Source: Mesostigma viride
Taxonomy: Eukaryota > Streptophyta > Mesostigmatophyceae > Mesostigmatales > Mesostigmataceae
Length of the DNA: 64,000 nucleotides
Direction of reading: 5' to 3'
Assembly (NCBI GenBank): GCA_009746045.1
Contig: RPFO01001895.1
Coordinates: forward strand, 113,566-177,565
Shown: positions 1 to 11,900 of the stretch, piece by piece
Layout: every line of letters starts with the position of its first letter
How positions within the stretch are numbered: position 1 is the stretch's first letter
Program-made: the position numbers and the translations under genes
The notes under the pieces: model-generated
What the model was told of the DNA's origin: nothing
The model's database searches: none
Seen by the model: the letters and a program-made list of their open reading frames with translations, nothing else

Positions 1-2978
1 TCGTGCAGGGGAGGAAGTGTTTTATTGACGATCATGTTGGAGATATTGCATTTGTGTGACTGCATGTAGATAGCTGCCACCATTGGTTTATTTGAGCTTT
101 CCCTTGATATGATGATGTGAAAAGACTGCAATGTGCTGAGCCAACCATGGTTGACATGGTTGACTGCATGCCATCGTTGTATGCCATGATCTCCTTGGTT
201 CCTTGCCCTCCATAGTTCCAGTTTGTTGCCCATCTCAGGTAGGGCAGTGAAGGAGTTGTTGCTGTGTTGATTAGCTTGGTTGGCATAAACCTTACACTCT
301 AACCTGGGAGAAACATACAAAATGCTGGTTAGGCATTTTAGTGCCATCATCATTATTGCTATTCACATGCTTATATGTCTGGCCATGCTCGAGGGACGGT
401 GAAGGTGTATGAGGTGTGTGGCCACCCCTTTGTACTTCATAACATATTCAGCATGTATTTGATGCATGTTGGATGGCATGTAAAGTGTGATTGTGTTAAC
501 TTGGTTACTGAGTGGTCCTTAGCGCCTGTCAGGTGGTCGTCTAGGAAACCCATCAGTGCGTGTCACAGTGACCCCAAACCTTGAGCATGTGTCGTCATCA
601 GTGTGCAAGAGTTATTTATATGTGCTTTTGGTCATAGATTTGCTGAGTTCTAATCATGAAGTTTACAAGGTAACCTTGGGTTGACTAATGTGTATGCTCT
701 CTTGGCATGTATGCCTAACGATCGTGTTGCTATGCTTAGGCTGGCAAGGTTGGCCATGCCGAGGGCAGGTGAGGGCAGATGAGGTGCCTAGCTGTTTGCT
801 TATGTATTGTGATCGAGTAGGGCATGCTTTCAGGCTTTTTGGATGGAAAACATCATGCCTAACTGGCCTTGTACAAAGAAAAACCTCCTTTAGCTTATGT
901 TCAGGTTTTAGCACGTTTAACTTTATAACTTGAGCTAGACTTGTCGGAATGACCTGGGACTTGGAAGACAGTTGTCCCCCTGTTAGACGGATTTTCGCTG
1001 CAGAAAAAAGTATTTTTTTGACGTGTTTATAAAAAGTTATTCCCAATGTCCGGTAAAAAAAGGGTCGTTTTGCGGGGAAATTAATAACTGTTCGAGGTTT
1101 TGCCCTTTCCATGATGTAAATAGCTCAGCAAGCTACAAACTCAGGGAACTAAAAACGCTGCAGGCAGTTTTGCAAATAAATGTGTGCATTGGCTGGGGCA
1201 TACCCAGCCCTAATTAGCGTCTTTTGCTATTTATAGCGCATTATTGGTGTATATATGGGGGTAGTACCCCCAACAAGTGCATGGACAACTCACTAGAGGT
1301 GTTATTTAGTGCCCCCAATCATAACTTAGCGTTGTGCAAATGAATTTCAAGTGATATTAGCATAGGTCAATTTTTAAGGGTTTTGGGGTGCCACCTCCCC
1401 TTAATTAATTAATTAATTAATGCAGCTGCGGCCTCACCCAAGACGTGACGGATCATTAGCATATTTTTGTAGCAGTATAGCACGGTGCCACTTGAAATTG
1501 CAGAGAGCGTGCGCTTTAGATATAAGTGCCGGCACCCACCGGTTTGCCGGGCAGGTCCCAAATGATCCACCACCTTCTGGCTCATGCGCCAGGGGTTACC
1601 CGTCTTATTACTGGGTACGTAGGTGCACACTAGCTAGATAGTTGCTTTTACAGGATTGCTATCAGCATGTTGTTTGCGTCCTAACCGCACCTCGCAGTTA
1701 TAGCATTTGCTTAGCGTCAGCCTACTTGTTGTATTGCACCCGGCCACATCTGCGCCCACACCATGACGGATGCGGACAGAGCGCTATGTGGCCTGCCCGC
1801 TTGTGGCAGTGAGAGAAGCTAGGGCGCCCTCCCTCCTCATATTGTGTATAGATAAGCCTAAAGGTCACTATCCCTTCATTGGTACCCACGTGACGCAGTC
1901 TACGTGATGATAATTAACTATAAATAGTGATGTCTTTTGCGCATGTTCAGGGTGGGATTTCAGCATCATGATCAAGACGAAGGCAATGGCTCGAATTATT
2001 GTTGCCTGACTCAAGTAGTGAATGAGGCGCCGATGGGCCGGCCGGATGAAGGACGGGGCTCATACCGGCCGCCATTCCGTTCAGTCGGTCGGTAGTTATT
2101 TTGAGACCCGCCGCCGGACAGCCGACATAATCATATCACCAGTTGTGGGCGGGGGCTGTTGTCAGTCGTACAGTATTGGGGGCAGAGGTGTCTGCGATGA
2201 TCATCGTTGAGGCAGGGGCTGGCGGCGCCGGCTGAAGATCTCCCTGGGGGTGTGTGCGGGGCGGCGTCCGCCCGGTCGCCGATTCGCGTCGTGACTCCGT
2301 GACGGCAAACAAAAATTCCGGAGGCAGAGACCGGACGACGCCACGTCGCCACATCGCAACCTGGTCGGAACTCGGAAGTCGGAACTCGGAAATTCCACCG
2401 GCGCCGGGCGGGCGAACGCTGCAAGATGCGCCGCGCCGCGCCAGGTGCCCGTGGTGAACGTGGCACAGTCCACCAAACCAGAATTAATGAACGGGCGACA
2501 TGATTTTCCCGTTGGACATAAACCCTTCGATCATTGAAATTAGAGTTTGAGGTTTCATGGAGAACGTCATCAGCCTCGTAGAGTCGAGCGTGCTCAGCTG
2601 CCTGTATCAAGGGAGCCCTTGCGCCATGAATTGAAGTTCAAGTGACAAGAAGCAACCATAGCGGGAATTCAGCCTAGCGATTTCTGCATGCTTACTTGTG
2701 TCAGGCATAGCGTGCTAACGCGCATAAAATAGCAGGACTTGGTCAATCGACAACGTACTGCGCGCAGGTGTCTTTGCCCTTAGCCACATTCTGCACGCTG
2801 CTGCGATAAATTCAAATGGAATCAGTTTGATTGAGAATATGGAGGACGTGACTTAGGTGACCGGCTGCCGGCTGGCTCCATAGCGAGTAAACCAGAGAAT
2901 GACAGGTCAACGTGCATCTCAGACCTGATATCACCCTAAAATTCTGGGAAGTTAGCGTCTTAAGCCTTAACACGAAAC
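1..2978. other. Upstream region, no gene recognised
   Basis: No convincing coding segment was found on either strand. The short open frames here, including overlapping GC-rich frames at about 2.13-2.61 kb, have no recognisable domain. Visible structure: a weak, diverged duplication (compare about 375-430 with about 740-790, which share a GGCCATGC-CGAGGG core), a TTAA-type simple repeat near 1403-1421, and one member of a short motif at 1877-1906 containing two CACGTG-like halves that recurs at 37.35 and 46.94 kb. The GC-rich block at 2.0-2.46 kb precedes the CEP83-like gene and could include its promoter. No core promoter element was identified. Confidence 0.5.
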
Positions 2979-5900
2979 ATGGACACAGGGGACGGAGCGT
3001 CGACAACCAGTAGTCCTGCAATATCATGGCCCAGCGAAGCAGACATGGAGGAGGACTATCGCCGCGCAGTAACGGTCATAAAAGCATTGCGCGACGAGAA
3101 TGGTGCCCTTAGGGATAACTTCGAGCAGGTCAGTATTGCAACATTTTTTTTAAGCTGCGTGTGCGCCAGTAAACCTCTCAAGGCCCTTTTCCTGGCACAT
3201 TTGGGTGAAAAGTGGCAACCATGCAGTTCTAGTGCATGGTAGTCCTAGGATATCGTGAGATAGTCAACCACGTAAAAAGTCCGTTGTCGCAGTTATGTGG
3301 ACACATAAGTGCATACACGAACGTGCAGGCTCCGTGATTTCGGAAGCACTGCGCTAATGGTGCATCGCTCTTAGCTGAGCCGGTAGATTTTGCGCCGGCT
3401 ACCTGCGTTTAATAACTTTCTCGTGTCGTCCTCGTATTCAAACGTAGAGCGTGCGGATAATCCTCTGAATTGCCAGTGGGGCTTGGATGCGCTGCCTGCG
3501 AACAGCTCCTCCGCAGAAGCGACCGAGCGTATAGGACAGCCTGCACGTTACGCATGCCGATTTCGGCAGTGTCTGTATTTGGCAGTGTCTGGGCCCTATC
3601 TGTCTGCACTGTGATCCTGCATTGTGAGGCTGGCATTGAGATGTGGGGCTACTGAAGTCAGCGGTCGGGCTGTCTCCCTTCTTTCTTTAAGAAAACCGTA
3701 CTTTTCTCTCTCTTTCGCCCTTCTAATCGCTGTTTTTTTTTCCAGCGGTTACATTGTATGTCCTTTGTCCCCTCTGTGCTATACCCTGTAGTGCCTCCCC
3801 CCAATGCATTTAGGTTGAATGTGGGACCAAAAACACGGTTCAGGGTTTCCATGACTGAGCTCTTGGTGCTTTGGAATAGCTGAAATGCGCTTTAGCTACG
3901 TTCATGCTGGCAGTAGCTATGATAATACTTTTCTGTGTTCTGCCCTTTTGACATCAAATTAACACCTCAACACCCCTGTTGGTCGGAGATGCCCTTGCCA
4001 TGGTTTTGGCGGTCCTAGACTATGGGTAGCGCCTAGCATTCAGCACAAGTTTTCTTAGTCGCCTGGAACGTGATGAAATCCTTTTTAAAATTTTCATTTG
4101 GCAGATGATAGGGACGTTGTTTCTGATAACTAGCCAGATGGCAATAGTATTCTGATACCTATATACGTTTCTTTTGGAATACCTTCCATCCCTTATTCAT
4201 CAATTCTCCCCTTTCATCCATTTAGGTATATCTCTTTCATCCCTTAAGGTATATCTCTTTCATCCCTTTAGGTATATCTCTTTCATCCCTTAAGGTATAT
4301 CTCTTTCATCCCTTTAGGTATATCTCTTTCATCCCTTTAGGTATATCTCTTTCATCCCTTTAGGTATATCTCTTTTATCCCTTAAGGTATATCTCTTTCA
4401 TCCCTTTAGGTATATCTCTTTTATCCCTTTAGGTATATCTCTTTCATCCCTTAAGGTACATCTCTTTCATCCCTTTAGGTATACCGTAGTGGTCAAGATC
4501 ACTTTGCGACAAACCTACTTTGCGACCCAAAAACAGGGTGAAATTTACAGTTTGCGACCCAAAATGAAGGCAAAGTTTTAGGTTTGCGAGCCCATCGACT
4601 TGTTTATGGTCAGTGGCTGGTACCCAGCTTAATGAATGATTAGGTACTCGCCTATACCCAAGTGTTTTGATTCATCATGCACTGATTAGTCTGATTAGTT
4701 GTAATATAGGGCCGGGCATGGCCCTGAGTGGCCCGGTGCGGCCATGGAAGGTGAGCCCATGTACTTCATGACCTGTCTACTTGGGGCCGTGCGGCACAGC
4801 GCAGGCGCGACGTGGTAACATTTGAACTTTGCGACCCAAAATGAAGCCCATGAAAAGCAGTTTGCGAGGTCGATTCGCAAAGTAGTTCGTCGCAAAGTGA
4901 TCTGGACCACTACGGTATCTCTTTTATCCTCTAAGGTATATCTCTTTTATCCTTCAAGGTTTGTCGCCCTGCCCGCCCGCTCTCCCTCCCCGCCCCCTCT
5001 CCCTCCCCACCCCTTTGCCCATAACCTCTTAACGCCTCCCCGGTCCTCTAACCCCCCTCCCCCGACCTCCTGTTGGACTTGTACCCACCCTTTCAACTTT
5101 TCCCTCTCTTGTGCCCCAACCCTCTACCTCCTCTGGCTTTCTGTTTACCCCTTCACCTCCTGCTGGCCCCCTTACCTGTCTCTTCTACCTGCACCCGGGC
5201 CCTTGCCTGCCCCTTCATCCCCCAATTTCCCCCCCCCCCCTCCACGTTCTGTTGGCTCGCTTCACCAGCTCAAGAAGCTCCACCTTCAGCTTAAGAGCTC
5301 GTATGCCGACTCGCAGGCAAAGTACGCCGCCATGTACGACGAGCGGGTAAGAAAGGACAGAACTCACTGAAGGGGCGCCACGCGGTGGTTGTTAGTGGGT
5401 TTTATAGACGGTAGCGCTTGCTTGCATGGACAGGCCAAGTACGCTGCCATGTGCGATGAGCCGGTAAGGCATATCTGCGTAGAGACACACTGCTGCGGTT
5501 GCTAGCAAGAGGGAGGAGCGGGTAAGCCTTTGTGAGGACGCACTGCTGCGGTTGCTAGCACAAGGGAAGCATAGCTACCTGTGTTTGCGACCAACGCTAG
5601 TTTTGTTCTTTGCGTCCTGCCTGAGTTCATTGATCAGTTAATCAATTGATTAGTCCTCTCTGAGGATCCTGCTGCCTCACGCCTAGAAAGCCAAGATGTC
5701 CCACAATAGATCACGTAACTCTAATCATTTCACCACCTGGGTGAACTTGGATCAGCAGTATCAGCAGACCAGCTGCAGTGCGTGCTCTCTATGCTGCTGT
5801 GGTGTTTCCGCAGCGGTTTACACCCTCATGTTTCTGCAGCGGTTTACACCCTCATGTTTCCGCAGCGGTTTACACCCTCATGTTTCCACAGCGGTTTACA

Positions 5901-8900
5901 CCCTCATGTTTCCACAGCGGTTTAGACCTTTATGTTTCCACAGTGGTCAGCACCCCTACCTGGCCCTTTGCCCCGCAAGTGAACATGCCGGGCATACCAG
6001 CGGCTGCATGTGGCTCGTGTTCTATCCCACAGCGTGACGTGTTCACCGTTATTTATTATGCTGTCACCGCCCCGTCGGGCCCCGCAGGTCAACGTGGAGC
6101 GGCAGTACCAGCAGCTGTGCCAGTCATGGCGCGCGGAGCTGGAGAGCAAGCAGCGCGCGTTCGAGGAGATGAGCAGCCAGATCCTCAACCCCAAGTGAGT
6201 GCAGAGACGTGGCGTGAGATCGTGCTTCCGCACACATTGCAATGCTACGGGCACATCGGTGCGCATGCTACGCGTGTTCAAGTGTGGGAGATGAGCAGAT
6301 GCTCAACCCCAAGTGGGCAATAACAACCTTCAGCCCCGTAGGACCGTTCAACAGTATGCTCAAGAGCATATATTACATTGAAGGAGATGAGCAGTGAGAT
6401 CCTTGACCGGAAGTGAGCAACAACAAACTTACACCAGGCTATCTATTTATGGAATCGTAGGCTATCTAGTTATGGAATTGAAGGCTGTCTAGTTATGGAA
6501 TTGAAGGCTATGTACAGGCTATTTACAATTCTTATGCATCCTTATGTGTAATCAGCGTGGTAGAGAGTGGAAGTCATCCGAGCTGCGGCTGAATTTATCT
6601 AAGGCTGTTTACGTACCCATTTCCCTTATCTCTCTTTAGTTGGGAACAGTGCGGGGGAGAGGCAAAGCTGCTTGAGCTGTCATCTTACGTCTGTCTATCT
6701 TCCATCTCTTTACTAGCTTCTTACGTCCCTGGTCGAACTAACGTTGCAGCGAGCTGGAACTGCTCACGCTGCGGCTTATGTATGACTATTTACCTAATTA
6801 CATTGGGACCACTCTTGTCAATACCGGCATGGCAGGGAGCTGGAGCTGCTCAAGCTGCGGCTGGTGGAGGAGCTGGAGGCACCCCACCGGTACCGCATCG
6901 CTACCATGGAGCGGGTGAGGCGCCATCCTCATTCTCTAGACTGTGCGACTCTGGGATGGCCATAGGCAGCTGCGGTGGATGCAAGTTCATGGGTGTGGTC
7001 ACCCATGCCTCCTATGATTCACGCTGCCTCCGCATGTCGCCATCATCGCCCATCTTCCTCACCAGAGCCGAAGGTCCTGGAATGATAGGGTCAGAGCAGC
7101 TGCTGTTCCTCACCAAAGGCATACGTTGTTTCTGCCCCCCGCCCCAAGCCCCCCTCTACATGCCCGGGAGCTGGAGACCCCGTCGGAGCAGCTGCTGTCG
7201 CTCCAACGTTGCCCCACACACTTAACCTGCCCTACGCACACATTTCCACCCCTCATGATTCTTCCTACAGGAGCTGGAGACCCAGTCGGAGCAGCTGCTG
7301 TCGCTCAAACGGGAGCGCGACATGTTGCGGGGGGAGCTGCGCGCATCGGTGGGTGGGGGGCTGCGGGTGCTGGTGCTGACCATGTGTGCCCGAGAGCGAC
7401 CATGTGAGAGCGACCATGTGTGCCCGAGAGCGGTGCTGTCTCTAGTGTCTAGGGATGGTCAAATACAGTATTTCGCCCAACCCTACCATTGTAGGGCACT
7501 CAGTACATTCTAGCAAGCGGCACGCATAGGTGGGTTAGATGGGGGGGGGGGGGTGCGGGCGGGCGGGCGGGCGGGTGGGGCTGGTGTGTGTGGGGGGTCA
7601 GTACGGGTTCTGGGTAGAGGGAATACCTTGTGTGCCCAACATGGTTCGCGCAGGAAGGATCACGGCACCCTCCCATGCGCACGGGCGTGCGTACCCATGC
7701 GGGCCTTTCACTACTCGTTCCTCTAATAAACTGAGCCCTTTTTCTTGCCCCCTATTATTTATGTACAGTCACACACACAACCACCCAGGAGAAGCTTAGT
7801 CCAGGGCAAGCCTTTATCCTGGATGTTTCGCACCTTGTGTGTTCGTTCAACTACTGACAACGCCATCAACATACAGTTCCTCTCGTCTCTCATTCCTTCC
7901 CTCCCCCCCCCCCCCGCCCCCTCCTCGCTTTCCACCCGCCTTACCCAGGAGGAGCGCCACTCCAAGGATGTGGAGGTGATGGAGCTTGAGCACGCGGCCA
8001 TTGTGGAGGAGTTGAGCGAGCAGCTGGCGCGGTGCCGCGTTCCGTCAGGTAAGCACCTGCCGTTTGTGTAACGATGCCCGAGTTGCAGGTGCACACCGCG
8101 GACTCAACGATAATAAATCTGGTTGTCTATAACCCCTGCATGCCCCCCCCCCCCCCCCCCCCCCCCCCTCCCCCGTGTTGCAGGCGCAGACGCGCAGATG
8201 CGCGGGAGTAGTGTTAATGTTTTAGTCATTGAAAGTGCCTTGGTTTACAACCGGCTGCCACAGGCTACCAAACCTTGTCGTAACCATGTCTTCACCCCCC
8301 CCCCCCCCCCCCCCCTTCACACTCACCCTTTTCCTCGCAGGCTGGGTTGCGGAGGCTGTGACAACTGGCCCAGATTAGCTGACATTTAGACATTTTTCAC
8401 TTCAGTTTGGCTGAAGCTGTGTTCCCATTCACGTAACGCTTGTGTGCCAGGTGGGGATGCGGAGGCGCGCACGGCGGCGCAGCTGCAGGCGGTGAAGCGG
8501 GAGAACGTGGCGCTCGCGCAGCAACGGGAGACGCTGAGTCGGGAGCTGGAGGAGGCGCGGTGGGTGTGGTTATAAGCTCTTTACAAGCATACATACATTG
8601 GCAGCGCTTTGCGGCAGCAGGGTAGTACGTGGCCGTAATTTCGATAGTGGCAGCCCTGGCGCGACACTGGGGAAGTTTTATTCAGTGCTGGAGGAGGCGC
8701 AGTGGACACCTTTTGTTATCCGTAAAAATGCTAGCTTTGTATGATTTATTTGAATACCCTAAGATGCAGTCACGGGCTCATGCAGCGTACGAAGGGAGCT
8801 AGTTTGCATTGGGCTAGTGTGAAATGGGCTTCGCAGTAGCCATGACAACAGCTTGGGTACATCAAATACTAGCTGTTCGATTCAATAGATCAAGCACGAG

Positions 8901-11900
8901 TAGGCGGTGTTGAGCTCTTGGCTACCGTGGGTGAGAGGGGGCTGCGGGGCCATGGTCTAGGGCTACGTTTATAATAGGGAATTGCCAGTTTGCAGAGCTT
9001 GTGATCGTTCTTTTTGCTGCGGCTTTGCAAGATGGGGAGGGCCATGAGGGAGATGGGGAGGCTAGTGGCCCAGAATCAGTTGCGAGAGGGGCACCAGCAT
9101 TCGCCTAGTCTGACTTTCAATTTCTTGCCACAATAATAGTTTAGAAAGGGCAAGTTAACATTTTCACGAAGATCATACTAATATCAAGTTTGTTTGTTCT
9201 TTTTCTCTAACACCGCGCTGTAGTCTGTAGGGATCCATTGTATCCAGCGCATCACCGCTTGCTCGCAGCAACACAGTAAGTCATCCTCATCGTGGCATCA
9301 CCCCACACATCAGTATACACCAAGGCTGACAAATATACATTGACTGGCTTCACCATCTCCCTCCCCCCACCATCGCTGTCCATGGCTCGACATCGCCAGC
9401 AAGGCGCGCGACAAGAAGTCACTGGAGCACAATGCCGCGGTGGTGGAGTACGAGACCCAGGTGCAGCGGCTCAAGGTAAGGCCTCACCTTTCCAAGGAAT
9501 CACCTTGAAAACAGCCAGCCGGTGTGTTCAGCTGTTTATATTCTGAACCTGAGACGCAGGTGCAGCGGCTCAAGGTGAGGCCTTTGACACAGCCAGCTGG
9601 GGTCTGTGTCCAACTATTTATCCTGATTATGAGACGCAGGTCCAGCCGTTGAAGGTGAGGCCTGCAATCTGCATGCATTACTAGCTCACATTGATGTCCT
9701 ACTGCCAATTCATAAGCATTTTGAGTACAAGGCGCAAGCCGAGCGGCTCAAGGTGAGTCCTTGGAAACAACTAGGCCATATTTGACCATTCTAGGATCAA
9801 TGACCATGCTAGCACCATACTTGAATCAATTACCAAATAAGCCACAAAGTGTATGCAGTGGCCCAGAGTGAGGCCTTGGAAACAACTAGGCCATATTTGA
9901 CTGTACTAGTACTACTATCTGGTTTTATTGGTAGTGTCAGTTTATTAGGCAGTGTATGCAGTGGCCCAAGGTGAGTCCTTGGGGAGCAACCTGGCCCAGC
10001 CTGACTCAGGTTTCTGATGGGCTTGACACACAAGCACATGAATATCGATAGATGCACGTGCTAACACACGTCTTTTCCCACTAGGGATGCTTGCGATGCT
10101 GAGCGTGATGCCACAATATTATTATTAGTATTCTTTTCCACGGCACCGTATCGTGGGCTGTAGCTTATTTACAGCCTGAACCAGCCCTGAACCACAAACA
10201 TATATGTATATATAGTGAACCAGCCCTGAAACACGAACATATATATAGTGAACCAGGCCTGAACCACGAACATGTATATAGTATTATCATTATTCTTTTC
10301 CAGTCCTTTCTGTCAAGACGGCCAAGCCACAGATCTACCTATTACAATAACATCCACTGTTTTATATACAATTGAATTCTCGATCACCGACCTCTCTGGC
10401 AGATGCTTGTGCTGCTCATTTCCAGGTTGTTTTTCCAGCGACATTATGGTACCAGGCACTGTAGAGAGAGGGAGTTGCCGACCACATGTTGCTCTGCGTG
10501 CTGTATTTAATGACCGCGCCATGTTCTCTTTTGGTCATCATGGATATCACTGACACCCCTCCCAAGTTGGAATATGACAAGGCCAACGTGATGCTTACGC
10601 GGGGTTCTGCTGTTCCATCCCATCCCCCCCCCCCAGTCGGAGTACGATGGCCACCTCTATCGGCTGCGGTCGGAGTACGACGAGCGCCTGGCGAGGCTGG
10701 GGGAGGACAAACAGACGTTCCGGCTGCAAGCAGAGGCGCTGCAGCGCAAGGTGCGTGGTACAAGGTGTGGAATGAGAGGTGATACTAGCTTGTGGCAAAA
10801 GTCGGTGGCTCGTGACAGGGGGGGCCGGCGGGGAAGCATGTTGTGGGAGAAGAGACGTGCGCCTTCTATCCTGACTCCATAACAAAGTTTGTTCCGTCAA
10901 TTTGTTCCTGCAGACAGCTCGTCTAGAAGCAGCTCGCGCACCTCACGACATGCCCTGGGTGTCATTACCTCGCTGCCCTCTTCCTCCATCACGTCCAGAT
11001 ACCACCTCACCCCTAGAGACAGCGCGCCTGGAGGAGCAGCTTGCGCATGCAATGACATACTCTAAGCCTCATTAGCATATGTAACAATAGCATGTGCTCT
11101 ACCCCTTCCTTCCTTCCTTCCTTCCTTCCTTCCTTCCTTCCTTCCTTCCTTCCTTCCTTCCTTCCTTCCTTCCTTCCTTCCTTCCTTCCTTCCTTCCTTC
11201 CTTCCTTCCTTCCTTCCTTCCTTCCTTCCTTCCTTCCTTCCTTCCTTCCTTCCTTCCTTCCTTCCTTCCTTCCTTCCTTCCTTCCTTCCTTCCTTCCTTC
11301 CTTCCTTCCTTCCTTCCTTCCTTCCTTCCTTCCTTCCTTCCTTCCTTCCTTCCTTCCTTCCTTCCTTCCTTCCTTCCTTCCTTCCTTCCTTCCTTCCTTC
11401 CTTCCTTCCTTCCTTCCTTCCTTCCTTCCTTCCTTCCTTCCTTCCTTCCTTCCTTCCTTCCTTCCTTCCTTCCTTCCTTCCTTCCTTCCTTCCTTCCTTC
11501 CTTCCTTCCTTCCTTCCTTCCTTCCTTCCTTCCTTCCTTCCTTCCTTCCTTCCTTCCTTCCTTCCTTCCTTCCTTCCTTCCTTCCTTCCTTCCTTCCTTC
11601 CTTCCTTCCTTCCTTCCTTCCTTCCTTCCTTCCTTCCTTCCTTCCTTCCTTCCTTCCTTCCTTCCTTCCTTCCTTCCTTCCTTCCTTCCTTCCTTCCTTC
11701 CTTCCTTCCTTCCTTCCTTCCTTCCTTCCTTCCTTCCTTCCTTCCTTCCTTCCTTCCTTCCTTCCTTCCTTCCTTCCTTCCTTCCTTCCTTCCTTCCTTC
11801 CTTCCTTCCTTCCTTCCTTCCTTCCTTCCTTCCTTCCTTCCTTCCTTCCTTCCTTCCTTCCTTCCTTCCTTCCTTCCTTCCTTCCTTCCTTCCTTCCTTC

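Noticed and set aside
2131-2610. Overlapping GC-rich frames upstream of CEP83
   Set aside because: Several frames are open on both strands, with no domain, no splice logic and Arg/Pro/Ala composition as expected from GC-rich DNA.
4212-5955. Possible CRISPR-like arrays (22- and 25-bp repeats)
   Set aside because: The units are head-to-tail without unique spacers and lie in introns of a eukaryotic gene.
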